From: Crocinitomicaceae bacterium
GTDB taxonomy: Bacteria > Bacteroidota > Bacteroidia > Flavobacteriales_D > Parvicellaceae
Direction: 5' to 3'
NCBI GenBank assembly: GCA_002716065.1
Contig: PAZE01000006.1
Coordinates: 53,499 to 117,498 of the forward strand
DNA: 64,000 nucleotides
This document shows, piece by piece, positions 1-11,355 of this stretch; the first letter of the stretch is position 1; each line of letters starts with the position of its first letter. The position numbers and the translations under genes are program-made. The notes beneath the pieces are model-generated. The model was not told the origin of the DNA and ran no database searches. It was given only the letters and a program-made list of their open reading frames with translations.

Positions 1-534
1 AGCAGGATAAACATTTAATGATGTTCCCGTTATTAGTAAATAGTCCGCTTTTCGAATAGTTTTGTTAGCAATTTCTAAATTAGGAACCTCTTCCCCAAAC
101 CATACAACATGTGGCCGTAACTGAAATCCATTGGGGCAAACACTACCTAGAAAAAGAGGTTTGGATCCATAGTCAAACAGTTCATTAGTCCCCGTACTTC
201 TAACTTTTTTCACTTCACCATGAAGATGAATAACGTCAGTAGATCCAGCCCTTTCATGAAGATCGTCTATGTTTTGAGTTACCACAGAAACAGCTAAGTG
301 TTTTTCGAGCTCTGCAATAGCTATATGAGCAGTATTTGGTTGGGCTTCAAAAGCATTTTTTCTTCTTAAATTGTAAAAGTCTAATACTAATTTTGGATTT
401 GCGGCCCATGCTTGAGGAGTAGCCACTTCACTTATGTTGTAATTTTCCCATAGACCATTATTATCCCTAAAGGTACTTAAGCCACTTTCAGCACTTATTC
501 CAGCTCCAGAAAAAACAACTAATTTTTTTTTCAT
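1..534 (-). CDS. NAD-dependent deacylase, Sir2 family (C-terminus cut by window edge)
   Basis: Minus-strand translation from the ATG at 534 reads MKKKLVVFSGAGISAESGLSTFRD..., the Sir2 GAGxSxxSG(I/L) signature; open to the window start. Confidence 0.85.
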   Translation of the reverse strand, partial: MKKKLVVFSGAGISAESGLSTFRDNNGLWENYNISEVATPQAWAANPKLVLDFYNLRRKNAFEAQPNTAHIAIAELEKHLAVSVVTQNIDDLHERAGSTDVIHLHGEVKKVRSTGTNELFDYGSKPLFLGSVCPNGFQLRPHVVWFGEEVPNLEIANKTIRKADYLLITGTSLNVYPA

Positions 535-639
535 TTACTTAAAAATATAAAAATCATTTCTTTTGATGAATTATAAACTGATAATATAGAGCAGTTTGTG
601 TCATATTTTTACCTTTACTTTCTTGAAATTTATTTTTAG

Positions 640-2904
640 ATGAAATCACTGAAAAAAGAAGCACTCGATTATCACTCTAATGGCAGAAAGGGAAAGATAG
701 AAGTAGTACCTACAAAACCCTATACGACACAAAGAGATTTATCTTTAGCTTATTCTCCTGGTGTTGCTGAACCTTGTTTAGAAATTAGCGAGAATAAATC
801 AGACGTATATAAATATACTTCAAAGGGAAACTTAGTAGCTGTTATTTCCAATGGAACAGCAGTTTTAGGGCTGGGAGATATTGGGCCAGAGGCATCAAAA
901 CCAGTCATGGAGGGCAAGGGATTGTTGTTTAAAATTTTTGCTGATATTGATGTTTTTGACATTGAAATTGATTCATCTAATGTAGACGAATTTGTTAATA
1001 CCGTTAAGGCAATAGCGCCAACATTTGGAGGTATAAATCTTGAAGATATAAAAGCCCCTGAAGCTTTTGAAATTGAAAATAGGTTAAAAGAAGAATTGGA
1101 TATTCCTATTATGCATGATGATCAGCACGGTACGGCTATTATTTCATCTGCTGCTTTAGTAAATGCTCTTTTAATTGCTAAAAAGAAAATCAATAAAGTA
1201 AAAGTAATTATTAGTGGAGCCGGTGCTTCAGCAATTTCCTGCGCTAAATTGTACATGTCGTTGGGGGTGAAAAGAGAACATATTTTCATGTTTGACTCAA
1301 AAGGATTAATTACTAAAAGTAGAAAAGAGCTTGATGAAAATAAAAGCCTTTTTGCTCAGCCTTTAAATGATATTTCCTTGGAACAAGCAATGAAAGGGGC
1401 CGATGTTTTTTTAGGTCTTTCTAAAGGAAACATTGTTTCTGAAAAAATGATTAAATCAATGTCGAAAAATCCTATTGTTTTTGCGCTTGCCAATCCTGAT
1501 CCAGAAATTGCCTATAAAAAAGCTATTCAAGCTAGGGAAGATGTAATTATGGCAACAGGAAGGTCCGATCATCCTAATCAAGTAAATAACGTACTAGGAT
1601 TTCCCTATATTTTTAGAGGAGCACTTGATGTAAGAGCTACTTGCATAAATGAACAGATGAAGCTTGCAGCTGTAGAGGCTATTGCCGCTTTAGCAAAAGA
1701 ACCTGTTCCTGATGAGGTAAACGAGGCCTATGACGCCAAAAACATTACATTCGGAAGAACACAATTAATACCAAAACCTGTTGATCCAAGGCTACTATAC
1801 TATGTAGCTCCAGCAGTTGCAAAAGCAGCCATGGATTCTGGTGTGGCAAAAATAAATATTGAGGATTGGGAGGCCTATGAATTAGAATTAAAAACTAGAT
1901 TAGGACTTGACAATAAGTTAATAAGGAACATCACTGAAAAGGCAAAAAGAAACCCAAAAAAGGTTGTTTTTGCTGAAGCTGATCACTATAAGATTTTAAA
2001 AGCTGCTCAAGTAGCCTACGATGAAGGTATTGCTATTCCAATTCTTTTGGGGAAAAAAGAAAAGATTGTAAATCTTATTGAAGAGTATAAATTGGATTTT
2101 GGATCTTGTGAGATAATAGATCCTAGGGAAGATTCACAGGAGAAACGTAGATTTGAATTTGCCGATATTTTATTTGAAAAACGTAAACGAAGAGGGCTAA
2201 CCCTTTACGAATGTAGAAAAATGATGCGTGAAAGAAATTATTTTGCTTCTGCTATGGTAGAAACAGGTCTTGCAGATGTAATGATTTCCGGTCTAACAAG
2301 AAATTACAAAGATACTATCCGACCAGCACTTCAAGTAATTGGTGTGGATGATGGAGTAAATAAGATTGCTGGCATGTACATTTTGATTACCAAGGAAGGA
2401 CCCTATTTTTTCGCTGATACTACTGTTAATCCAAACCCTACAGTAGACGAAATAGTGGATATTACTTTATTAGTGAATAAAATAGTAAAACGATTTAAAA
2501 TTCAGCCTAAAATAGCTATGCTTAGCTATTCAAATTTTGGATCTAACGAAGGTGCTGATGCGGTAAAAATGAGAGAAGCAGTTCAGAAATTACATTCAGA
2601 TTACCCAGACATTATTGTTGATGGGGAGGTGCAAGCAAATGTTGCTTTAAATAAGGAAATGATAAGGGATTATTTCCCTTTTTCTACGCTTTCAAATAAA
2701 AAACCCAATACTTTGATATTCCCCAATTTAAGTGCGGGAAATATCGCTTATAAATTGGTTAAGGAGATGAATCAATTAGAGGCCGTAGGCCCCATTCTTT
2801 TAGGAATGAAAAAACCCTGTCATATTTTACAAATTGGATCTTCAGTTAGAGAAATTTTAAACATGATTACTGTAGCAGTTGTTGATGTTCAAACAAGAAA
2901 ATAA
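640..2904 (+). CDS. maeB: NADP-dependent malic enzyme with C-terminal phosphotransacetylase-like domain
   Basis: 754 aa; malic enzyme motifs (YSPGVAEPC, HDDQHGTAI) followed by a PTA-like C-terminal half. Confidence 0.95.
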   Translation: MKSLKKEALDYHSNGRKGKIEVVPTKPYTTQRDLSLAYSPGVAEPCLEISENKSDVYKYTSKGNLVAVISNGTAVLGLGDIGPEASKPVMEGKGLLFKIFADIDVFDIEIDSSNVDEFVNTVKAIAPTFGGINLEDIKAPEAFEIENRLKEELDIPIMHDDQHGTAIISSAALVNALLIAKKKINKVKVIISGAGASAISCAKLYMSLGVKREHIFMFDSKGLITKSRKELDENKSLFAQPLNDISLEQAMKGADVFLGLSKGNIVSEKMIKSMSKNPIVFALANPDPEIAYKKAIQAREDVIMATGRSDHPNQVNNVLGFPYIFRGALDVRATCINEQMKLAAVEAIAALAKEPVPDEVNEAYDAKNITFGRTQLIPKPVDPRLLYYVAPAVAKAAMDSGVAKINIEDWEAYELELKTRLGLDNKLIRNITEKAKRNPKKVVFAEADHYKILKAAQVAYDEGIAIPILLGKKEKIVNLIEEYKLDFGSCEIIDPREDSQEKRRFEFADILFEKRKRRGLTLYECRKMMRERNYFASAMVETGLADVMISGLTRNYKDTIRPALQVIGVDDGVNKIAGMYILITKEGPYFFADTTVNPNPTVDEIVDITLLVNKIVKRFKIQPKIAMLSYSNFGSNEGADAVKMREAVQKLHSDYPDIIVDGEVQANVALNKEMIRDYFPFSTLSNKKPNTLIFPNLSAGNIAYKLVKEMNQLEAVGPILLGMKKPCHILQIGSSVREILNMITVAVVDVQTRK

Positions 2905-2910
2905 AGTAAG

Positions 2911-3495
2911 ATGATTACACATATTGATGGAATATTAGAAGAAAAAAATCCAGCATACGTTATTATTGATGTTAATGGAATAGGTTACCTACTTTACATT
3001 ACACTAAATACTTACAGTGAAGTTCCTGAAAAGGGAAGAGTGAGATTGCTTACACAATTTGTTGTTCGAGAAGATGCCCAATTGCTCTATGGATTTTCTT
3101 CTGACCAAGAAAGAAAAATGTTTAAGGCATTAATTAATGTTTCAGGTGTTGGAGCAAGCACAGCAATGCTTATTTTATCATCATTAAAACCTGAAGAACT
3201 GGTTTCTGCAATTCTCACTGAAGATGTTGAATTGCTTAAAAAAATTAAAGGAATTGGATCAAAATCTGCTCAAAGAATTATAATTGATTTGAAAGATAAA
3301 GTGAGTAAGTTTGATATTAAGCATCAAATTTCTCATTCTCAAGACAATACAATAAAGAATGAGGCGTTATCAGCATTAGCAGTTTTAGGAGTCGAAAAAA
3401 AGAAAGCTGAAAAAATTATTGACACTATCTTAAACAAGGGGGAAATGGAAATAACTGTAGAGAGTTTGATTAAGAAAACACTAAAGAGTCTTTAG
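2911..3495 (+). CDS. ruvA: Holliday junction branch migration protein RuvA
   Basis: 194 aa; N-terminal OB fold and HhH motifs (VSGVGASTAM, IKGIGSKSAQRIIIDLKDK). Confidence 0.95.
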   Translation: MITHIDGILEEKNPAYVIIDVNGIGYLLYITLNTYSEVPEKGRVRLLTQFVVREDAQLLYGFSSDQERKMFKALINVSGVGASTAMLILSSLKPEELVSAILTEDVELLKKIKGIGSKSAQRIIIDLKDKVSKFDIKHQISHSQDNTIKNEALSALAVLGVEKKKAEKIIDTILNKGEMEITVESLIKKTLKSL

Positions 3496-3517
3496 TTATT
3501 GTTGATTTTGTATTGAA

Positions 3518-6500
3518 TTGGGCCACTTTATTAGATTGAAATATAGGTTAATAACTGCTTTTATAGCAGTTTTTTTTAGTATTGGGAGTATCTTATCAAA
3601 TTCTCCTACTGAAATTGTTTTGCAGTTGGATTCACCTGAAGTAGATCTACAGTATCCAATTGACGACACCTATAGCCCAACTGGGAATAGCGGTGGTCAA
3701 ATTGATTTTGAAGACCCTTTAAACATTCACAACGAAGTTGAGTACGACCCTATCTCTCAACAGTATATTTTCAGTTCTTACATTGGAGACTCACTTATTT
3801 ACAGATACTCTAGCACAATGACAATGGAAGAGTATTTTGAGTATCAAAATAATCAACAGATAGATGATTTCTGGCAAAATAAAATGGACGAACAAACCGA
3901 TGCTTATCGTCAAACGGAGAGTACTATTCCTAAGTTGAATATTCCTGGTGCTCGAAAATTATTTGGAAGTGATTTTGTTGAAATTCGTCCTCAAGGTTCA
4001 GCTGAACTAAGTTTTGGAATAAACTCTTCAAGAACTGACAACCCTGTTTTACCTGAAAAGCAACGAAGAATAACCACTTTTGATTTCGATCAAAAAATAC
4101 AAATGAACCTTACAGGAAAAATAGGTGATTTAATGCAAATAGGCTTCAATTACAATACTGAAGCTACTTTTGATTTTGAAAATCAGCTTAAACTAGACTA
4201 CTCTGGTGAGGAGGATGACATTATTCAAAAGCTGGAAGCGGGAAATGTTAGCATGCCGCTTAATAGTTCATTAATTTCTGGAAGTCAAAGTTTATTTGGT
4301 ATTAAATCAGAATTAAAGTTTGGCCGATTAACGGCAACTACCGTTTTGTCTCAGCAAAAAGGACAGAAAAAGGAGATTGAGGTTGCGGGAGGCGCTCAAG
4401 TCAATGATTTTGAAATTTATGCCGATAATTATGAAGAAAATCGTCACTTTTTCTTGAGCTATTATTTTAGAGACAGTTACGACAATTCCATGAAAACACT
4501 TCCTGTTGTAATGTCTGGTGTTCAAATTCAACGAATTGAGGTATGGGTTACCAACAGAACAAACGACTTTAATGAAACAAGAAACGTTATTGCTTTTTCA
4601 GATTTAGGGGAAGTTAATCCAAATGTTCTTGAACAACCTTTTTGGCAATCGGGTTCATACAATTTACCTGACAACAATCATAACTCACTTTATCAGACAT
4701 TTCAAAACAACAGTAACATAAGAAATTATGTCAATGCAAGTAATGAACTCTCAGGGCCTAATTACAACATGGTTCAAAGTGTTGAATATGAGAAGTTAGA
4801 AAACGCTAGGCTATTGAGTTCAAATGAGTATACTTATAACTCAGTTTTAGGTTTTATTTCTTTAAATCAATCTCTTAACAATGACGAGGTGCTGGGTGTG
4901 GCTTATCAGTATACCTATAATGGTCAAACCTATCAGGTTGGAGAGCTGTCAACCGATGGTATTTCAGGTCAAAATGCGCTATACTTAAAGCTGTTAAAAT
5001 CAACAGTTCGTAATCCTGTTAAAAAGCTTTGGGATTTGATGATGAAGAATGTATATTCCTTAGGAGCTTATCAAATTGACGCAACCAATTTTAGACTAGA
5101 CATTTGGTACAACAATCCTTCAACTTCTGTTGATATCAACTACATCCCTAAACCTGGTGTTGATGATAAATTACTTATTCAAATGGTGGATTTAGATCGA
5201 TTAAATCAACAGCAAGCAACATATGCCGATGGGTTATTTGATTTCCTTCCTATTGTTGAAAGTCAAGGTCGTATTTCTAATGGAGGAACCATAAATCCTA
5301 GAAATGGAAGATTATACTTCACAACTATTGAGCCTTTTGGCGCTACTATGGATAAAAAATTAGCTGACAAGGGGATTTCACAGGCAGTAAGAAATACAGT
5401 TGTTTTCCAACAATTGTACGACAGTACTAAAACTGCAGCACAACAGATTCCAGAACTGAATAGGTACAAAATAAAAGGGGTTTACCAATCTTCAGTAAGC
5501 TCAGAAATTTCTCTTAACGCCATGAACATTCCACAAGGATCAGTGGTGGTTACTGCAGGGGGTCAGGTACTTGTTGAAGGTTCTCAATATACGGTTGATT
5601 ACAACTTGGGAAGAGTTAAAATTTTAGATGATGGTATATTAAGCTCAGGAACCCCTATCAAAATTTCCTTAGAAAGTAATTCACTTTTTAGTATCCAGGT
5701 AAAATCGCTTATGGGTACACATCTGGATTACAAGATTAGTAAAGATGCAAATATTGGCGCAACGGTGCTACGTCTAACAGAAAAACCATTAACTCAAAAA
5801 GTAAATATTGGAGATGAACCTATTGCCAATACAATGCTTGGTTTAGATGGTGGATTTAGAAAAGAGGTGCCTTTTTTAACCAAGTTGGTAGATAAGCTTC
5901 CTTTTATTGAAACAAAAGAAAAATCTATTGTTAATTTTTCTGGTGAGGTTGCTACCCTAATTCCGGGTCATAATAGAGCGATTAATATTAGTGGTGAAGA
6001 CGGTACTTCTTACATTGATGATTTTGAAGGTAGTCAGAGTGCAATTGACATTAGAACATTTAATACTTGGGTGCTTTCATCAGTTCCTCAAGGTCAACCA
6101 GATTTATTTCCTGAAGCTGATTTGTATGACGACATCAATTATGGAAAAAATAGAGCGAAAATTGCATGGTATGTTATTGACCCTCTTTTTCATAACGATA
6201 ACAATTTAACACCAAGTCACATTAGAGGATCTTTAATGCAAGAAGACCACACAATGAGACAAGTTTTAGTAAATGAGGTATTCCCAAATAAGCAACTTAG
6301 TACTGGTCAATTGCAGAATATACCAGTATTTGATATTGCTTTCTATCCTAAGGAAAAAGGACCATATAATTTCGATGCATTTTCTTCTAGTTATTCTTCT
6401 GGAGTCGATAATTTTGGAGAATTGGTTAATCCTTCTAGCAGATGGGGAGGAATCATGAGGACATTAACCACCAATGATTTTGAGGCAGCAAATATTGAGT

Positions 6501-9500
6501 TTATTCAGTTTTGGATGATGGATCCTTTCAATTCTTCTACTTCAAACAGTATTGGAGAGCCAGCTTCTAATGACGATTCACCAAATAGTACGGGTGGTCA
6601 GTTGTATTTTAACCTGGGAAATGTTTCTGAAGACATACTTAGAGACGGAAGAAAAGCATTTGAGAATGGATTGCCTACTGATGGAGACTATTCAACTGGA
6701 GATTGGACCACCACTGATTGGGGATATATTCCTACTACACAGGTAATTGTAAATGCTTTTGACAATAATTTGGACTCTAGAATATATCAAGATGTTGGAT
6801 TAGACGGTATGGGAGATAATTTAGAAAGCTCTTTTTACAATAATTACATTTCAGATATTCAATCGATAGTTACTGATCCAACTGCTCTGGCTTCAATTGA
6901 GGAGGATCCATCTTCCGATAATTACAATTATTTTAGAGATGATAATTACGATAACGATGAAGTAAGTATCAGGGGCAGGTATAAAAACTACAATAATCCG
7001 GATGGAAATTCACCCACCTCTGAAATGTCTCAAAATTACAATGCTGATGGTTATGCTACTTCAGCATCTACTTTGCCCAATGTAGAGGATATCAATCAAG
7101 ACAACAACCTTAATGAAACGGAAAGTTATTTCCAATATAAGGTTGAGCTAAAACCTCAAAATATGGTTGTCGGAACCAATTATATTACCGATAGAATTTT
7201 GGCTACTGATGAAAGAACAGGAAAGCAAGTGTATTGGTATCAATTTAGAGTTCCACTTAGAGAATTTTCAAAACGTATAAACGGTATTCAGGATTTTAGA
7301 TCGATACGGTTTATTCGCTTATTTATGCAAGGTTGGAGTGAAGAAGTTGTTCTTCGATTTGCTAGAATGGAATTGATAAGAGGAGAATGGAGAGCATACT
7401 TAGGATCTCTACTAACAGATGGTGAATACCTTCAGCCAGAAGAGTCTAACACTACTTTTAACATTAGTGCTGTAAACATTGAAGATAATGGTAATAGAGA
7501 GCCCATTCATTATGTTTTGCCAGATGGAATTATTCGAGAAACTAATTTTCAGACCGCTAACTTAGCTCAACAAAATGAGCAGAGTTTAGTGCTAGATGTA
7601 TGCGGATTACAGGACGGTGATGCTAGAGCAGCATATAGAAATGTGAATTTTGATGTTCGTAATTACAATAAGATTCAGATGTTTGTTCATGCAGAATCTA
7701 ATGATGATTTAAATCCTGTTTATGATGATGAGGCAACCGTGTTTGTTCGATTAGGGACAGACTTTATTTCAAATTATTATGAATACGAAATGCCTTTAAA
7801 AATTTCCCCTTGGAATGAACATGCATCTTCATCAGTATGGCCTGAAGCAAACAATATGGTTATTAATCTTAACAGCCTAAAGCAGGTTAAGGTTACTAGA
7901 AATGGTGCTGGGATAAATGTATTGGAAAGATATACTGAGATTGATCCTGAAGACCCCACTAGAAACATTACTGTTATTGGAAATCCCAACTTACAAGGCA
8001 TGAAGACCATTATGATAGGAATTCGAAACCCAAAAAATGACGATCCTTCCAACCAATGGCAACCAGATGATGGTTTAGAGAAATGTATTGAAGTATGGGT
8101 TAACGAATTGCGTTTAAGTGATTTTAATGAAAGTGGAGGATGGGCAGCAATAGGAAGGGTTAATGCTAATCTTGCTGATTTTGCAGATGTTTCTCTTTCT
8201 GGAAACTACTCAACTCCTGGATTTGGAAGTATTGAAAAAAGGGTTAGCGAGCGTCAGCAAGAATTTATGTATGGAGTTGATGCTTCAAGTACTATACGAT
8301 TGGGTAAATTTTTTGGTGAAAAATCTGGTGTTAGGTTACCAATGTTTGTAGGGTATTCCAAGAATGTAATTAAACCGCTTTATGATCCATTAAGTCCTGA
8401 TTTAATTTTTCAGCAAGAGGCAGATGAACAGGATGTTGATTGGAAAAATAGGCTTGGTGATGGAATTGATTTAACAGAAAGAAGATCGATTAATTTTACC
8501 AATGTTAGAATTGATAAATCAGGAAATAAAAAAGACAAGAAGCCTAGGTTTTGGAACATCTCTAATTTTAGTGTTTCTTACTCATTTAACGAGTTTTATC
8601 ATAGAGACATTAACACTAGAATGGATTTACAAAGAAATTATTTGGCTAGTGTAAATTATGGCTTCAACAATAATCCAAAACCTATTGAACCTTTTAAAAA
8701 GATAAAATTCATACGAAAATCTAAATGGTTAAGGCCTATAAGAGATATAAATTTCTTTTTAGCCCCAAAGCAAATTGCAGTTCGTTCATCCATCAATAGA
8801 ACCTATAATATTTTTTCAACTCGTTACAACTTCCCTGGAGGAGAAAATTTTGAAGTTCCTCAATACAGCAAAACATTCAATTGGGATAGAGATTATGATT
8901 TTAAATATGATATTACCAAAAGTCTTCAGATCGACTTAAAGTCTATGAATAGAGCTTTTATAAATGAATCTCCTGGTCAGGTAGATTATGGTATTTTTGG
9001 TTACGAAAGAGAGTCCGCTTCAGATTCACTAAATACAAGTTTTTCCAATTTTGGAGAAACCATGAGCTACAATCATATTGCAAATGTTACTTTTAAGTGG
9101 CCCTTTAAAACATTCCCTCTTACCGATTGGATAACGCTTTCTACCAGATATACAGGGAATTTTGATTGGACAAGAGCTCCACTTGCTTTAGTCAATGATA
9201 CGTTAAATGTTGGAAATGTTGTTCAGAATTCAAGAGCTGTTGTCTGGAATGGAAAGTTAAATTTTACTACACTTTATAATAAAGTCCCGTATCTTAAAAA
9301 AGTAAATAAAAAGTACGGTGGAGGTAGAGGAAGAAATAGTAGAAGCCGGGCCGTTAGTAGATCTGCAGGTGGAAGGAATTCTAAATCAAAAGACTCTAAA
9401 GAAGAGGATGAGAAAGAAGGGGGGGAGAAAAATAAGAAGGGGAAAAATAAAGACGACAAAGACGATGATAAATTCAATATTCTTGAGCAGTTAGCAAGAG

Positions 9501-10894
9501 TAATCATGTCTTTAAAAAATGTTTCAGGAACTTTCACCACTAATGATGGAATAATGCTTCCCGGATATGCTAATTATACCAATGTTTTAGGGATGGATAA
9601 CCAGTGGGGTGGCCCAAGCTGGGAGTTTATTGCAGGAGGCTATCAAGAAAGAGATTTAATAGGTCAACGTACAGGAATGATTTTCGCTAATCATGCTTAC
9701 AATAATAATTGGATGGTTGATACTTCTAATTATGGTTTAATTAGCACTCAGTATGTAGTTAATCATACTGAGAACATGAATTTTAAAGCCTCTATAAAAC
9801 CAATTAATAGTTTAAGAATAGACATTACAGCAGATAGAAATTTCATGGAAAATAGAAATTCTAATTTGGGATGGGATGATGAATTTGATGCTTTTGCATT
9901 AGTTAATAATCAGTATACGGGATCTTTTAGTAGCTCTATAATAACTTGGGGAACCGCTTTTGCTGCTGATAAGGGTTCAGACTCAACATTAACTAATGCT
10001 ATTTTTGATAATTTATTGGCAATAAGATCTGAAGTTTCTAATCTTCTAGGTGGTCAGAATCCTTATTCAGATACATCTTTAAGTGAATCTGGATATGCTG
10101 GAGGTTACGGTAGTGCTCAACAAGATGTTATTATTGGAGCTTTTTTATGTGCATATAAAGGAGTTGATCCTTCACTGCAGAATATCAATCCATTTGGTCA
10201 AAAAATTCCGCTTCCCAATTGGAGAATAACTTTTGATGGACTTGCAAAAATCAAGTTTTTAAAGAAATACATTAAAAATTTGTCTTTCTCTCATGCTTAT
10301 CGATCTAATTTCACCCTTTCCAATTATACCACAAATTTAAATGGGAGGTTTGACAATCAGGGCAATGCTACCGAGCTAGATATGGCTGGTAATTTCATTA
10401 GTGAAAAACAAATTATGAGCATGTCTATTTTAGAACAATTTTCTCCTTTGTTGGGAATGGACTTAACCCTTAAAAATGAAATTATGGTTAAGCTTGAAAT
10501 GAAAAAAGATAGAAATATCTCATTAAGTCTTTCAAATAATCAAATTACTGAAATAAAGGGAAGTGAGTTTGTTCTTGGTTCTGGATATACATGGAGAAAA
10601 TTACAACTTCCTTTTAAGTTTGGAAACAAACCTATTGAACCAAGTGATTTAAGGTTGCGACTTGATGTTTCTGTGAGAGATAACAAAACGATTACTCGAA
10701 AAATTATCGAAAATCAAAATCAAGCAACTGCCGGTCAGCGAATGGTTTCGATTAAATTCTCAGGTGATTATAACTTAAGTAAGCAGCTGATGGTTCGTTT
10801 GTACTTTGATAGAATTGTAAATACTCCTTTTGTTTCCACTTCATTTCCAACAGCGAATACCAATGCTGGATTTGCATTGAGATTTCAGTTATAG
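3518..10894 (+). CDS. sprA: Cell surface protein SprA/Sov (type IX secretion translocon, gliding motility)
   Basis: 2458 aa giant outer-membrane protein with SprA-type sequence, located directly after ruvA and before gcvH, a common Bacteroidota order. The start appears to be TTG. Confidence 0.93.
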   Translation: MGHFIRLKYRLITAFIAVFFSIGSILSNSPTEIVLQLDSPEVDLQYPIDDTYSPTGNSGGQIDFEDPLNIHNEVEYDPISQQYIFSSYIGDSLIYRYSSTMTMEEYFEYQNNQQIDDFWQNKMDEQTDAYRQTESTIPKLNIPGARKLFGSDFVEIRPQGSAELSFGINSSRTDNPVLPEKQRRITTFDFDQKIQMNLTGKIGDLMQIGFNYNTEATFDFENQLKLDYSGEEDDIIQKLEAGNVSMPLNSSLISGSQSLFGIKSELKFGRLTATTVLSQQKGQKKEIEVAGGAQVNDFEIYADNYEENRHFFLSYYFRDSYDNSMKTLPVVMSGVQIQRIEVWVTNRTNDFNETRNVIAFSDLGEVNPNVLEQPFWQSGSYNLPDNNHNSLYQTFQNNSNIRNYVNASNELSGPNYNMVQSVEYEKLENARLLSSNEYTYNSVLGFISLNQSLNNDEVLGVAYQYTYNGQTYQVGELSTDGISGQNALYLKLLKSTVRNPVKKLWDLMMKNVYSLGAYQIDATNFRLDIWYNNPSTSVDINYIPKPGVDDKLLIQMVDLDRLNQQQATYADGLFDFLPIVESQGRISNGGTINPRNGRLYFTTIEPFGATMDKKLADKGISQAVRNTVVFQQLYDSTKTAAQQIPELNRYKIKGVYQSSVSSEISLNAMNIPQGSVVVTAGGQVLVEGSQYTVDYNLGRVKILDDGILSSGTPIKISLESNSLFSIQVKSLMGTHLDYKISKDANIGATVLRLTEKPLTQKVNIGDEPIANTMLGLDGGFRKEVPFLTKLVDKLPFIETKEKSIVNFSGEVATLIPGHNRAINISGEDGTSYIDDFEGSQSAIDIRTFNTWVLSSVPQGQPDLFPEADLYDDINYGKNRAKIAWYVIDPLFHNDNNLTPSHIRGSLMQEDHTMRQVLVNEVFPNKQLSTGQLQNIPVFDIAFYPKEKGPYNFDAFSSSYSSGVDNFGELVNPSSRWGGIMRTLTTNDFEAANIEFIQFWMMDPFNSSTSNSIGEPASNDDSPNSTGGQLYFNLGNVSEDILRDGRKAFENGLPTDGDYSTGDWTTTDWGYIPTTQVIVNAFDNNLDSRIYQDVGLDGMGDNLESSFYNNYISDIQSIVTDPTALASIEEDPSSDNYNYFRDDNYDNDEVSIRGRYKNYNNPDGNSPTSEMSQNYNADGYATSASTLPNVEDINQDNNLNETESYFQYKVELKPQNMVVGTNYITDRILATDERTGKQVYWYQFRVPLREFSKRINGIQDFRSIRFIRLFMQGWSEEVVLRFARMELIRGEWRAYLGSLLTDGEYLQPEESNTTFNISAVNIEDNGNREPIHYVLPDGIIRETNFQTANLAQQNEQSLVLDVCGLQDGDARAAYRNVNFDVRNYNKIQMFVHAESNDDLNPVYDDEATVFVRLGTDFISNYYEYEMPLKISPWNEHASSSVWPEANNMVINLNSLKQVKVTRNGAGINVLERYTEIDPEDPTRNITVIGNPNLQGMKTIMIGIRNPKNDDPSNQWQPDDGLEKCIEVWVNELRLSDFNESGGWAAIGRVNANLADFADVSLSGNYSTPGFGSIEKRVSERQQEFMYGVDASSTIRLGKFFGEKSGVRLPMFVGYSKNVIKPLYDPLSPDLIFQQEADEQDVDWKNRLGDGIDLTERRSINFTNVRIDKSGNKKDKKPRFWNISNFSVSYSFNEFYHRDINTRMDLQRNYLASVNYGFNNNPKPIEPFKKIKFIRKSKWLRPIRDINFFLAPKQIAVRSSINRTYNIFSTRYNFPGGENFEVPQYSKTFNWDRDYDFKYDITKSLQIDLKSMNRAFINESPGQVDYGIFGYERESASDSLNTSFSNFGETMSYNHIANVTFKWPFKTFPLTDWITLSTRYTGNFDWTRAPLALVNDTLNVGNVVQNSRAVVWNGKLNFTTLYNKVPYLKKVNKKYGGGRGRNSRSRAVSRSAGGRNSKSKDSKEEDEKEGGEKNKKGKNKDDKDDDKFNILEQLARVIMSLKNVSGTFTTNDGIMLPGYANYTNVLGMDNQWGGPSWEFIAGGYQERDLIGQRTGMIFANHAYNNNWMVDTSNYGLISTQYVVNHTENMNFKASIKPINSLRIDITADRNFMENRNSNLGWDDEFDAFALVNNQYTGSFSSSIITWGTAFAADKGSDSTLTNAIFDNLLAIRSEVSNLLGGQNPYSDTSLSESGYAGGYGSAQQDVIIGAFLCAYKGVDPSLQNINPFGQKIPLPNWRITFDGLAKIKFLKKYIKNLSFSHAYRSNFTLSNYTTNLNGRFDNQGNATELDMAGNFISEKQIMSMSILEQFSPLLGMDLTLKNEIMVKLEMKKDRNISLSLSNNQITEIKGSEFVLGSGYTWRKLQLPFKFGNKPIEPSDLRLRLDVSVRDNKTITRKIIENQNQATAGQRMVSIKFSGDYNLSKQLMVRLYFDRIVNTPFVSTSFPTANTNAGFALRFQL

Positions 10895-10911
10895 AGCTTG
10901 AATTAATTTAA

Positions 10912-10940
10912 AAAAAGAGCTGTAAAATCTAGTTCTTTTT
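10912..10940 (+). terminator. Putative intrinsic terminator downstream of sprA
   Basis: AAAAAGAGCT (10912-10921) - loop - AGTTCTTTTT (10931-10940): 10-bp stem with one G-U pair, ending in a T-run. Confidence 0.6.
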
Positions 10941-10977
10941 GTATGTTCGTAAAGTTTTAATTATTAATTTTCTTAGC

Positions 10978-11355
10978 ATGAGTGTACCAACTGAATTAAA
11001 GTATACAAAAGACCATGAATGGATTCGTATTGACGGAGATGTGGCAACTATTGGAATAACTGATTTTGCCCAAGGTGAATTGGGAGATATTGTATATGTT
11101 GAAGTTGAAACTGTTGAAGAAGAATTAGATGCTGAAGAGGTTTTTGGCACGGTTGAAGCAGTAAAAACAGTTTCAGATTTATTTATGCCTATTGCCGGAG
11201 AAGTTCTAGAGTTTAATGAACTATTAGAAGCTAATCCTGAAAAGGTAAATGAAGACCCTTATGGTGATGGGTGGATGATTAAGGTTAAAATAGCGGATTC
11301 AAGTGAAATTGACGATTTACTTGGTTCTGATGAATATGCGGATTTAATTGGTTAG
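10978..11355 (+). CDS. gcvH: Glycine cleavage system H protein
   Basis: [21 protein letters not shown]... with lipoyl-site region [20 protein letters not shown] at 10978 is preferred over the ORF-track start at 10939. Confidence 0.95.
   Translation: MSVPTELKYTKDHEWIRIDGDVATIGITDFAQGELGDIVYVEVETVEEELDAEEVFGTVEAVKTVSDLFMPIAGEVLEFNELLEANPEKVNEDPYGDGWMIKVKIADSSEIDDLLGSDEYADLIG

Noticed and set aside
4328-9540. Multiple 60-90 aa ORFs on both strands within sprA (e.g. 4328..4531, 7777..8052, 9274..9540)
   Set aside because: Shadow ORFs of a long, confidently coding gene; no recognisable domain or independent start context.
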